Positions 23,240-33,901 are shown, numbered from the stretch's first letter. The stretch is DNA of 64,000 nt from Sistotremastrum niveocremeum HHB9708 (GCA_001630475.1 KV419420.1:124001-188000); one strand, 5' to 3'. The notes: generated by a model from the letters alone, not told the origin. Translations and numbers: made by a program.

Positions 23240-23520
23240 CACGACCGACTGAAAGCATCGAACCGATACCGCGAGAGCGAGGTCTTGATCGTGAACACGA
23301 CTAAGGTTCGATTACGTGAGACAGGCGCTCGAGACATCACCAAGTTCATGGAGACTATACCGATGGCCTAATGTAATGATAAGCTTTGTTAAACTAGACG
23401 ATCAACGCTACATTTATATACACAAGATAAGAACATTTATTTATGCAAGATAAGAACGATAGTCTGTAGTAGAGATAGACACCCCACGTCTCACTCTCAC
23501 TTGGAAGCCCGAAGCACGAC

Positions 23521-25120
23521 CTAGTTTGCCTCTGCGTCGGCCATGGCTGCACCACAAACTTGCTCGAGATGGCTGATCGAAAGTTTGCGCAACCACGAGG
23601 AGAGAAGATCCTTTCGGTCCTAGCAGGGTATTAGATGCATCAGACTGACGAAACCGGCGAACATACCAGCTGGGGAGGTAAACAATGGCCTGTTTTAATC
23701 ATATGCCCCAAAACCTCCTGTAGTATAATCCAAGCGATAATGGAAGCCGTCAAGATGAACCATAGCTCAGACATGATCCACCGCATGATTTTGACGAGAA
23801 GACGTGGTTTACGTGGCTCCTGTAGGTGTCGAATGAGGATGAATGGACGAATAAGCTCAGAATGCTGCCATACCGGAATCCGTGTGTGCGCGCAGATGGA
23901 AGAGGTTCCGCTCACGATAACGTGCCGGTCTGGATAAGAGAAAGTGGCTACGGAATGGACTGGAAGGCCGGAATGCAACAATGCCTGCTTTTGACGCCCG
24001 GTCTGAACGTCGAAGACGTATACCTTGCCGTGATCGCTTCCAGCAACGGCCAAAGTATCGCCCTCTGCGTAGACTGGATAGTTTCTGAAAGTGGTACTTG
24101 ATTTTTGAGGAACTTTGAAACTTCGGATAAGAGACATTTGAGGATATTTGAAAAGGCTGAAGCCGGGCATTCTTTTGACATTGTCGCCGATAAAATGACG
24201 TTGATCTGAGGCAAGAGATACGCTCGCACTGACGTATGATTCAGCATTATGTTGTTAAGATGAACAAAGAGACTCACATGTCCGAAGCCAAGAATTTCGA
24301 CGGTTCTACAATGTCGCCGGTGACGAGGTCCAGGGTAACTCTGAATGTGGAACGTAAGGAGGCGAGAGAAGACATAGATAAACGACATACACAACGCCTC
24401 GACCCGGAGAGAAGAGATTCACGGTCGACGAACGGCCAAACTGAAACTTCCATCCTCTTATGGTAGGATACATCTTATGGTGGAAGCTGAAAGCCCTGAC
24501 AGGGGCCGTAGTCTGCAGCTTGGTCTTCCATACAGTCGTCGGTGCAGCTAATGACGGATTCAGGTAAGCGGAATGAATACAAGAGAAGAGAAACATGATT
24601 ACGCACCCGTCCCATCTGCCAAGCCGAACAGGCGAATCACACCTCCTTCGTTAGCGATGACGAGTTGACGAGTCTCGGCGTCGAATGCAACCGCCTCTAC
24701 AGCACTGCTCGCCCGCAATGCATAAGGACTATGAAACGCGGTCTATCAAATTGTAAGCTGGACTTGTCGCCAATGATAGAGCGAGGGACGTACTTGAGCT
24801 TTTAATTGACTGTATAGACACAAGAAACCGGAGGCGGTTCCGACACAGAAAGACTTTCTGCCGATGGAATCCTCAGGTAGCCATAGAAGACAGGTGATCT
24901 GGCCCCAGGACTGGTCGAGGATTTCTTGGAATTTGGCACAGTCAGGCATTGACCAGATTACAATCCGACGATTGTCGTCTGCTATGGTTGAGAAAGGCAG
25001 TCAAGAGAAACGATTTGACATACCTGTGCTGGCGAGAAACTCTCCACGAGCATCGAAGAGTAGGAATTTGATTTCTCCTTGATGGAGATTCTCGAAAGTC
25101 TGTTGATATTGGTAGGACAT
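23521..25120 (-). CDS. WD40-like beta-propeller protein with hydrophobic tail, copy 2 (CACTA gene 7)
   Basis: The ATG at 25120 starts MSYQYQQTFENLHQGEIKFL. Propeller blocks in order: RRIVIWSMPDCAKFQEILDQ, SWGQITCLLWLPEDS, FCVGTASGFLCLYSQ, VEAVAFDAETRQLVIANEGG, LAVAGSDHGKVYVFDVQTGR and VATFSYPDRHVIVSGTSS. A short intron precedes EPRKPRLLVKIMRW, then one strong transmembrane segment (MSELWFILTASIIAWIILQE). A last intron joins a short cytosolic-looking end (DRKDLLSSWLRKLSISHLEQ) with a TAG at 23521-23523. It is closer to the copy at 31046 than to copy 1 in the first blade (SWGQITCL.WL). It is divergent from the transposase gene, with four core hairpins in the shared promoter region. Confidence 0.73.
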
Positions 25121-25294
25121 GTTGGATTTGAACTCGAGAAAGGATGAAGGTGCAGTAGATAGGTGATAGGTTGTTCTCAGAAGGTGCGTTTCTTGTTGCT
25201 TGGACGGGCTTCATCGAGTTTTGTTATAGCGCTCTTATTCTACGTGTCGTCTCGACAACGAGTGAATATGCCAGTGCTCATCCTGGGAGAAACC

Positions 25295-25862
25295 TAGGGT
25301 TTTAAAGTCCGGTCACGACTGGACTTTTTCCATTTTTGCCCGTGACTGGCAACTGCCGGTCCGGTTGCCTGCCAAAATTTTGGGCAACTGGCAACAGGAC
25401 TGCAGTTGCGGTCCAGCAACCAGTTGCCAAAAAGACCAGTTGCCTGACCAGTCNNNNNNNNNNNNNNNNNNNNNNNNNNNNNNNNNNNNNNNNNNNNNNN
25501 NNNNNNNNNNNNNNNNNNNNNNNNNNNNNNNNNNNNNNNNNNNNNNNNNNNNNNNNNNNNNNNNNNNNNNNNNNNNNNNNNNNNNNNNNNNNNNNNNNNN
25601 NNNNNNNNNNNNNNNNNNNNNNNNNNNNNNNNNNNNNNNNNNNNNNNNNNNNNNNNNNNNNNNNNNNNNNNNNNNNNNNNNNNNNNNNNNNNNNNNNNNN
25701 NNNNNNNNNNNNNGGTTGCGACCACGGTTGCGACTGGTCATGACTGCAGTTGCCGGTTGCCTGATTTTCAGAAATCCAGATGACCGGCAACTGCAGTCCA
25801 GTCACGACCCCACCACGACCTTCGGTTGCCTGCAGTCACGTGGACTGGACCTTCGAACTCTA
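25295..25862. mobile_element. hAT-type MITE, copy 3, with assembly gap
   Basis: Diverged ends TAGGGTTTTAAAGTCC and (inverse) TAGAGTTCGAAGGTCC, flanked by a perfect 8-bp duplication GAGAAACC (25287-25294 and 25863-25870). The interior shares the ACCGGT / CAACTGC-type palindromic repeats of the copies at 17665 and 28144. 260 bases in the middle are N. Confidence 0.8.
25454..25713. other. Assembly gap (N run, 260 bases)
   Basis: Unread bases inside the hAT MITE; its repeated palindromes probably defeated assembly. Open frames across it are meaningless. Confidence 0.98.
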
Positions 25863-25930
25863 GAGAAACCCTAGGATAACTTGGAGGCCGGGAACAAGGA
25901 CAATAAGACGCTAATTCTTCTGTCGACCCA

Positions 25931-25954
25931 CTTCCCTGGAGAACCAAGTGGAAG
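25931..25954. promoter_or_regulatory. Core hairpin variant, WD40 copy 2 / transposase promoter
   Basis: Arms CTTCCCTGG / CCAAGTGGAAG around AGAA. Confidence 0.6.
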
Positions 25955-26087
25955 GGAGGACAAAAGGGCGCGGGCGCGATATGATTGATGGCGGTCGCTG
26001 TGGCCGGAGCTGGTGCCTTTGTCGTTGTTAGCGGAATCGGAAATCCAAGCTAGAGACGCGTGTTCACGTTGCCTTGGCTGGCCTTAT

Positions 26088-26114
26088 TCTCCTAGTTGGT
26101 TCCTCCACAGGAGA
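26088..26114. promoter_or_regulatory. Core hairpin upstream of transposase, first of a tandem pair
   Basis: Arms TCTCCTAGTTGG / CCACAGGAGA around TTCCT; 209 bp upstream of the transposase ATG, with the core in the coding-strand orientation (TTCCT). Confidence 0.6.
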
Positions 26115-26123
26115 TGGCGGCTT

Positions 26124-26154
26124 GTTCTTCTGATTGGTTCCTCCAAAGGAGAAC
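26124..26154. promoter_or_regulatory. Core hairpin upstream of transposase, second of a tandem pair
   Basis: Arms GTTCTTCTGATTGG / CCAAAGGAGAAC around TTCCT, less perfect than its neighbour. The two form a tandem duplicate of about 36 bp. Confidence 0.5.
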
Positions 26155-26322
26155 ATGGCCTGGCCTTGTCACTTTTTCGGCTTCAAGCAAAGGGCAACAG
26201 CGGTGGTCTTGTTTCCTCGCTGCCGTCCAATTTTGCGCGGTCTTGTCCTGACTGGCCTTTAAGCCATCGCATCACGACTAGCTCGAGCTTTAACCTTCCA
26301 CTTCATCAGCTGTGGCCCCATT

Positions 26323-29300
26323 ATGCCGCCGAGAAAGCGCACCGTCCGTTGGCGCCGCTGCTTTTGTGTCAAGGCTGGATGCGTCGAAACTCTTGACGAT
26401 TCTGGACGTCCGATTGGAGAGGACCTAGACCAAGACACTTACGATCGTCATCAATCCGCGGACAAGCTTTCTGATGAGCGCATCGCCAACATCTATGCGA
26501 TGGCTGAGTTAGAACTGGAAGAGAACGAGGAGTACATCCGCAGACAGGTCGCTTCCCTCGTCCTCTTCGACAGATCAGAAGACGACTTGGCCGCTCTGCC
26601 TGGATCTCAGAAGAAGCCGAAGAAGAGGAACAAGAAGGAAGAGGCTTACAGAGTTCGAATGCTCTGCGAGCTCGATGAATCCGTTCGCGAGTTTCGATCT
26701 TCGGCCGAGCAGGAAACCAGACAATATATATCAACCACTCTCATCCTTCAGCGTCCCGAGCTATCATTTCCTCTCTCTCATCTTGAGACTCAACATGCAG
26801 TATTTCGTCGAAATCTCGACAACCTCGCCGGCGGTGGTGCTGGCGCCGAGATCATTCGCTCAGAGATCCGGGGCGATCTAGACCAACTATTGATCACTCT
26901 CAGTCGAGCGCGAACGGAATGGGAGGAACGTCTCTCTCGTTTAAGAGGCGAAACTCAAGACGGAATTAGGCAGCCGCAGAGCTCGAGTAGCGTTGTCTTC
27001 GATTGTGGTACGTTTCCCGCCGCTTCTAACTACGTACCTGCTAACGTGACTTCTTTAGAGCGTCATGCCACGCCAATCATGCAAACTGCAGATCCCATCA
27101 TGGTTCTTGTTACCTTCATGGTCCTTGCATGCCAGATTTTTGCCGGGACGCCTCGCAAGGGGTGCAACTGGATACTTCAGATGACACAGTTTGTCTGTCA
27201 AGCGCTCCTCCAGCGTATCTACCCTGATCGTATTCCCCCTCTCCACACTGCGCTCCTCAGCAGCATTCCTCGAGACATCCGCGCCGTCTCTGATCGCTTC
27301 GATCTTGGCGGTCAGACCATCGTATTCGCCGTATGCCCTGGTTGTCATACCTTGTCCGCGCCCCGATACTCCAAAGACTCTGATATCCCCATATACGCCT
27401 CGTCTTGCGCGGCCCGAAAACATCCCGGAGGTCGCAAATGCGGCGAAATTCTCACCAGACCTCGCATCGTCAGCGGCGCTACCCGTATGTCTCCAATTTT
27501 ACCGTTCGTCTTCCACAACTTTCGCGATTGGTTGGCGGGAATTCTTTCGCGGCAGAGTGTGGAAGAGCGCATGGACAAGGCATGGGATGAGGCCAAAGAT
27601 CCCGGTCCCGATGGCGAACTAACTGACATATTCGATGGAGAGGCTATCCGAACTTTCAAAGGCCCTGATAATCAGACACTCTTCTCGGTTGGAAATGGAG
27701 AGGGTCGCTACGTCTTCAGCATGTGTTTCGATTCATTTAATCCGAATCACAACATGATCTCCGGAAAGAGCATCGCCTGCGGCATCATCTCACTCATCTG
27801 TCTAAATCTTCCACCCCAGATACGATACAAAACTGAGAATATGTATCTAGCTGGGATTGTTCCGGGTCCCAGCGAGCCCGCTTTGAATGCTCTCAACCAC
27901 TATCTCACACCCCTCATCGACGACTTCTTGGAGGCTTGGGAACGGGGGGTTTTCTTCACCTCCACCGGAAATCACCCGCATGGCCGGACGGTGCGCTACG
28001 TCATTATCCCTCTCGTTTGCGACATGCCAGGGGCACGCAAGGCGGCGGGATTCGGGTCTTCACAGCATACCTACTTCTGCTACAGATGCAAGTTGAAGAA
28101 GGATAAGACCGTGAATGAGATGCAGAGGATTGACGTTCAAAACTAGTGTTCCAAGGTCCAGTTCCCGTGACCGGTGGCAACCGGCAGTCGTGACCGGACC
28201 GTGACCGGACCGCAGTTGCCAGTTGCCTAGGTTCTTGGAAAATCAGGCAACCGGCAACCGCAGTCATGACCGATCGTGACCGTGGTCGCAACCGAGGACC
28301 CTTAAGGGTCCCCAACCAGGGTCCCCAGAGGGTATTTTGGGTCTCAAATAGGTGTTTACAGTGACATATCTGGTATATATTGGTCTCTATATGCATGTAC
28401 CACATCATATGAGGTGTATATACAGTATATATAATATAATAATGATTAAAATATTAATAAAAGACAAGCTGTGACTGGAAAAACTGGCCATGACCGGTTG
28501 CGCAACTGGTCGCAGCCGTGACCGGTCGCCGGACCGCAACCGCAGTCGCAGTTGCCAGTCACGCCAAATTTTGGACGGCAACCGGACCGGCAGTTGCCAG
28601 TCGCACCCTCCGGGGGTCAAAAGTCCAGTCGCGACTGGACCTCGGAACACTATTCAAAACTGGCCTCGTCGGACAGGATCCGAACTCCGACACGCCGCCG
28701 AAAAATGGAAGGCCGCGTCTACTTTGGCCTCTCGCAACGAAATATTTGCCAAAGAAGCCGTGCGTTGGACAGAACTATTGAGGTTACCGTATTGGGATCC
28801 AATGAAGTTCACCGTCATTGATCCTATGCACACCCTCTTCCTCAATCTTGTCCAGAATCACTTTCGCTTCGTGTTAGGAATGGATCCCAAATACTCGAGC
28901 AAGAAGCGTACCCGAAAGAACCCGACAAGTCCACCGTCGAACGGCTCATCTCACCCCGTCTTCTCTTCCTCCACCCTCAAAAACATTGACTCGTTGAGGA
29001 AATGGTTGCTGCAATCCCCTGCGGAAGCTGAGCCCAAGACCATTAGCACCTGTAGTCTAGACGCTTTGAAGTTCATTGCCCATGAACTTAATCTTACAGC
29101 CCTCGTGAAAAGGCAGGACCGCAAGGCGGCCTTTCTCGACGTTTTACGGCCATGGGTGAGTCGAAGTTTTTTTTAAAAATAAAATGCAATTGTCAATTAA
29201 AGTTGTCCTCAGCATCAAATCCACCCTTATGTTCTTCCCACTCCATTGATGCCAGCGGTGGTTCCTCCCCCTGGCTCGAATGACGCACCCCCTTTGGAGC

Positions 29301-30587
29301 CTTCAGATGCGAACGACGCCTCAGATCCTGTGGAGGAAGAAGAGTCCGGTCCTCCCCAAGTCGATGAAGCTGTCGAAGTCATTCCCGGCAGAGCCCCGCC
29401 GAAGACTCCCGTACTCGATAAATTTGAGCTGGCGGAGATATGGCGTGATCTGAAGAGAGTAATCAAACCATCATGGGTCGCCGCTCTTCCCTCTGATCTG
29501 GGCCAGCCGCGTCATGGGAAGCTCAAATCTGATCAATGGCGTACTGCCGCGACTATATTTCTGCCTGTCACACTCATTCGACGCTGGGGCAAGTTGGGCG
29601 ACTCGGTGGAGGAAACGCGAAAGAAAGCGATGCTCGATAATACCATGCACCTCATCAACGCGATCATCATTGCGACGGCCGACAAAACTTCACGCAAGCA
29701 CGCCGAACGGTATACTTTCCATATCCAAAAATATCTAGAAGGATATCAGACACTGTACCCTGGACGATTATTACTTCCGTCCCACCATGCTGCCCTACAT
29801 TTGGGCGAGTTCTTGACTCAGTTTGGACCTGTCCGTGCTTGGTGGACGTTTCCCTTCGAACGTCTCATTGGATCGCTTCAAAACATGCACACCAATGAGA
29901 AACTAGGTATTGTTTCTGTCTCTATCTTCGACTTCGTTATTGACTCAAACCCTTCCAGGTGAATTGGAGGGAACCATGACATCTACATTCATCATGTCGT
30001 CCAATATGCGCAATATTCTTTCAAACCCTCGCATTCCTCCTGTTCTTCAGCATTGTCGGAGAATGTTCGACACCATGATCAATCGAAGTCATAGAAATAC
30101 CATGTTAACGGAGATTCTGAATGACGTCGATAACCATTCGGACGGCGTCTCGGCGACTCTTGACCTTGACACGGCCAAGGCGCTCCTCGGCGACACAGTG
30201 AACAACTCGAGGCTTCCTCGCGTTCTGACGTTCCGGCGCGTTGAGAAGAGTACTCGTGTTTTTACAACTTCGCGTGCCAATGCAGGGGATAGTCTGGTCT
30301 GGGTCCCTGGTGCTGGAAGAGGATCACCCGCTTCTATCTGCGAGATCTTCACGCAGGTTGATGATGCAGCTCAGGAGACTTACGTTTCCTTCAAACGTTA
30401 TTTGCCAGCTCATGCATCGCAAACGCAGAAATATGCTTACGAGGAATATCCCATATTTGGCGCTGAAGTTTGGTCGTCGGAACTATCCAGCTCTCTGGAG
30501 GTTCTTCCACTGCGTAAAATAATTTCACACTGCGCATGTACTCCCTTAGACGATGGTTCATCTGTATTCGTGCCTCTATTTCGATAA
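26323..30587 (+). CDS. Tnp2-type CACTA transposase, split by a MITE (CACTA gene 8)
   Basis: The catalytic protein of the element; the family cuts and rejoins the element ends in the nucleus. Exon 1 starts MPPRKRTVRWRRCFCVKAGC at 26323 with a helical N-terminus. A 51-bp intron (27005-27058) is followed by a Cys/His cluster (CPGCHTL, then CAARKH) and the family core: FSMCFDSFNPNHNMISGKSI, LNLPPQIRYKTENMYLAGIV, PGPSEPALNALNHYLTPLID. After the MITE (28144-28652) it resumes with TVIDPMHTLFLNLVQNHFRF. Later exons carry FGPVRAWWTFPFERLIGSLQ, typical of fungal Tnp2 proteins, and end at 30587 (SSVFVPLFR). Removing the MITE and one duplication restores an unbroken frame; with it in place a TAG follows at once, so this copy is inactive. 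Introns at about 29157-29213 and 29907-29958. Confidence 0.85.
28144..28652. mobile_element. hAT-type MITE, copy 2, inserted in the transposase gene (509 bp)
   Basis: Ends TAGTGTTCCAAGGTCCAGT / ACTGGACCTCGGAACACTA, flanked by a perfect 8-bp duplication TTCAAAAC (28136-28143 and 28653-28660). It is the same length as copy 1 and nearly identical, so both inserted recently. It interrupts the transposase between its two conserved halves. Confidence 0.88.
29252..29274. promoter_or_regulatory. Possible core hairpin in transposase exon
   Basis: Arms CCAGCGGTGG / CCCCCTGG around TTCCT with two bulges; weaker than the others. Confidence 0.4.
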
Positions 30588-30790
30588 TATAGCTCCTCAT
30601 AGATCTCCGAATGTGCTTTCATTGCGAACGACATCGCTCAGTGACCGTGACGTCACAACCCCAACGAATTCGTCAGTTCTCCAGCGCGCGACGGCCCAAG
30701 CTAGAAACCGACCATCATCGATCATGGTCATCGCTCGGATCACCAGGAAGGTCGTGATCAATAGCTTGTTGCCAGAGACTCTTTTTGTGA

Positions 30791-30812
30791 TACATCGGGT
30801 CTCTCCCATGTA
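30791..30812. promoter_or_regulatory. Core hairpin upstream of WD40 copy 3
   Basis: Arms TACATCGGG / CCCATGTA around TCTCT. It is 234 bp upstream of the ATG, the same distance as for WD40 copy 1, with the core in coding orientation. Confidence 0.65.
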
Positions 30813-30906
30813 GCACCTTATTGTCTGACTGTGCGATGGCGCACAATAAGCTCGTCCTGCCCAAAAACCCAATTCAACGCGTTTGACCGTACCATCACCC
30901 TCCTCC

Positions 30907-30981
30907 GTTCTTTTCTGCGAAAAGAACTTTTTATCTTCTGCCTCTTTGCTCTCTCTATCTTCCATCTTTTCTGTGAAAAGA
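30907..30981. promoter_or_regulatory. Pair of TTTTCTGYGAAAA palindromes in a CT-rich promoter
   Basis: Two hairpins with the same centre: GTTCTTTTC-TGC-GAAAAGAAC at 30907-30927 and TCTTTTC-TGT-GAAAAGA at 30965-30981. They lie in a pyrimidine-rich tract just upstream of the WD40 copy 3 start, where fungal transcription starts often map. Confidence 0.5.
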
Positions 30982-31045
30982 CTTTGCTTTATCTTTTTCT
31001 CCACCCCCAATCCTTATCTACACCGCTCTCTACATCCATTTTGAC

Positions 31046-32736
31046 ATGAATTACGCACTCGCGAAGCGACTTACTGGGCACTCTGCCACCGTCAACTGTT
31101 TTGCATTCGATTCTCAAGGCCAGCTTATGGCTAGCGGTGGTGGGTCTATATATTCACTTACAAAATTCATGTCGGCTGATGTCAACCCAGGCGATGATCA
31201 ACGGGTAATCATCTGGTCTATGGATAAGCTCGTCAAATTCCAAGAAATATCCAATGATTCTTGGGGTCAAATAACATGCCTTCAGTGGCTCGGAGAAGAG
31301 TCTTCGGCGTCCAAGACCCTTTGTTTTGGATGCGGGAGGGGACTGATCCATCTGTATCACCAGACTGTCCCAGGGGTACGATCTCAACCTCGATTCTATG
31401 TTCATCATTTTCACCGTCCTTTCAGGAGAAGTTCACGGAACGATGCACTATCCCTTACCAGGCGCGGACAAGCATCGAGGCCATGGCTTACGATACTCAG
31501 GGCAGACGGTTGGTGGTCGCAACAGCACATGGAGACATTGGCCTATGGCTGGTTCCCAAGGGAGGAGGTACTCATCATTCTCTGTCCTTGCATCCTCGAT
31601 TGCTCACTCGCCTTCAGGTGCCCCATCCCAGTCATGGAATGCGTCGCTGTTCGGCACCGACGCAGTGGTGCGTGGCCTAGTCTTCGATGAGGATCAGTCA
31701 TCAGTGGATGTGTTCTGTACGGAAACGGGAACCATGTACGTCACTCTCGATTGTCCTTCTTCATCAACTAATGTTGATCACAGCCACACATTCGATATCG
31801 AGACTGGTACTCAATCATCGACGCCATACCGAATTGCTGAAAGTCGAATGTACGTCTCTCGTTCTGTCGTTAAGCCATCATTAACTGAGTATCAGTGGGA
31901 GCATCTGTCATGCACCGACGAAGCGTTACGTCCTCATCGACAACTTAGGCGATGGTTGTTCGATGTATCACTACACCAAGACGAAATTGGAGTTGGTTCG
32001 CTCTTTCGATGTAATCAGGAAGGGCAAACTCTTTCCCTTCAAAGCTGTCTTCGCCGAATCTGCCACTTTAGCCGTTTCCGGCAGTGACCATGGAAAGGTG
32101 TACATCTTCGACGCCACCACGTCCCGCCTGACTCAAGTCCTTTGCCACGGAAAGGCTTCGGTGCAGACTGTCGGTTCTTTCTCGTACTCTGATCAGCATC
32201 TCATTGTGAGCGGAGAGAATGGATCGAACGCCACCATATGCGTCTATAAGCGTTCACTGGTAAGCTCATGTGTCAAATGCGTCGACAAGTTCTCTCATAT
32301 CGTGTTCTCAGTCGCGTACGCCTGCACAGTTACAAACACTCCTGCTCATGATCATCACTGCAGTGATATCGGGGTTTGTGTTGCTTATCTTGCTTTCAAC
32401 AATTGATATCCCTGGCCCGGTCGAAAAGGTATGTCGGATTCCCTTTTGTCATTATCATGCCTTGATGCTTACTCTGGTTAGACTTGGAATGCCATGCCCT
32501 CCTTTTCCTCTCTAACCAGTTTTCGCTCGATGGCCACGGTTCAGGTTCCTCACGTCAGCGAATCGCCTGGGTCAACCGTTCCCACTTTGGATGCTGGCCC
32601 AAAATTCGTCGATAACCTAGAAAGTCTCGATGCTCTGGACGATATTGATGGAGCTGACGACCTTGACGACCTTGACGACATTGACGATCTCGATACAATT
32701 AATCAAGGCTCACAACCTCTTTGCCTTGTCCCATAA
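31046..32736 (+). CDS. WD40-like beta-propeller protein with TM segment and acidic tail, copy 3 (CACTA gene 9)
   Basis: The ATG at 31046 starts MNYALAKRLTGHSATVNCFA. Propeller blocks: DDQRVIIWSMDKLVKFQEIS, SWGQITCLQWLGEES, FGCGRGLIHLYHQ, IEAMAYDTQGRRLVVATAHG, VRGLVFDEDQSSVDVFCTET, LAVSGSDHGKVYIFDATTSR and VGSFSYSDQHLIVSGEN. One transmembrane segment follows (LQTLLLMIITAVISGFVLLI). An intron near 32429-32481 then gives a soluble tail ending in an Asp/Leu repeat (DDLDDLDDIDDLD) and a TAA at 32734-32736. Short introns separate most blocks. It appears intact. The TM segment and acidic tail make it look like a membrane-anchored adaptor, but the role is unknown. Confidence 0.74.
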
Positions 32737-33094
32737 GTCTGCTATATTTCTCTTACTATGGACTTTATATACCAAATGTTATATCTACACTTCTATATCA
32801 CTTCTATCTCGTATGCCATATTTTGTTTCAAATACAATCAGCCACACTTGGATTGGTATCCATAAATATATGTTGTTTTCATGCAATCACTTGTGTGTAG
32901 AAATGCCTTGAGATCGTGTCGTACCATCCTCGCCGGCTTGTTCTCCTCGCGTCGTCAACACGACACGCTAACAACAACAACAACAAACACACGCCTGGTC
33001 CTGTCCTCGTTGATCGTCGATTGACCAAGACGCTAAACGATCACAGCTCACTTCCGATCCTTTCCATCTCCAACGGAGGTTCAACTGTCGAACA

Positions 33095-33115
33095 CTGCTT
33101 GGGTTTCTCCCGCAG
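33095..33115. promoter_or_regulatory. Core hairpin upstream of gene 10
   Basis: Arms CTGCTTGGG / CCCGCAG around TTTCT, in coding orientation about 300 bp upstream of the ATG at 33418. Confidence 0.63.
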
Positions 33116-33878
33116 AAATCGAAGTTGTGCCTTCTGTGTCTCAGCTCGCGCCCGCAACGATGGCGAAAATGCCAGCCTAGTGATTGTCTTATTGTCCATA
33201 GCTCAAACCTGCTGGCGATCCTCGCAACCGGAACAAGATTCGCGTGTTGACTCTTGTCCCGCGCCCATGGCAATCGCATAGAATCGAAGGCTTGGTGACT
33301 AGTCTAATTGTTGTTGAGAACAATAATGAGGAATGGTATGTAACGCCGAAGTCTCTCTGCCTCTCTATCAAAATCTTTCTCTAACACTGTCTCTTACACC
33401 AGCATATTACAATCAAAATGTCCAACTCCAACAACCAGAACCCGTCGGTCAATCATCCTCTGGCAGGAAATGCGCAAGAGCCGCTGGTCGGATCTTCTCA
33501 TCAGGACATCGGTGCTCAACACGATGAACCACAGAGTCATGCTCACCCTAAGGTATGCACATATATCCTCTCGTTGTCGTGTTCTGACCACTCTTCAGGG
33601 AGTTCTTCTGACCCGAGCCAGCGTCAAGCATGCTGCAGGCGATCAGCGGAAACGAGGGGCAACGTTGTTCTCAAACATTCGAGCTGGTGGTACCCGTGCT
33701 TTGCAGCGAATTCATGGCTATACGTCGGGTGCCACGGATCCTCCGGGAGCGGCGACCCTTCGAGACCTTCGAGAGTTCGTCGAACGACTCAGCGGCGAAT
33801 CTCAACCCACTAATCCTCCTGACCCTCCACTCGTTAACCCCCCCGAAGAGCTGGCCTCCCCCGTCAATCGAGACATCC

Positions 33879-33901
33879 CGCCTCGTGGTTTCTCCCAGGC
33901 G
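33879..33901. promoter_or_regulatory. Core hairpin in coding part of gene 10
   Basis: Arms CGCCTCGTGG / CCCAGGCG around TTTCT; it lies within the Pro-rich exon. Confidence 0.55.

Larger units (their letters stand above)
25281..25876. promoter_or_regulatory. Core hairpin interrupted by a hAT MITE
   Basis: The left half ends TCCTGGGAGAAACC and the right half continues GAGAAACC then CTAGGA. Taking one copy of the duplication out, the arms are TCCTGGG / CCCTAGGA around AGAAA. It is about 165 bp upstream of WD40 copy 2. The MITE landed in the hairpin core. Confidence 0.65.

Noticed and set aside
25294-25874. Open frames of 135-169 codons across the N run
   Set aside because: Most of each frame is unread bases, and the rest is MITE palindromes.
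32916-33281. 121-codon frame before gene 10
   Set aside because: It overlaps the promoter region and a core hairpin and has low-complexity Asn runs with no homology pattern.
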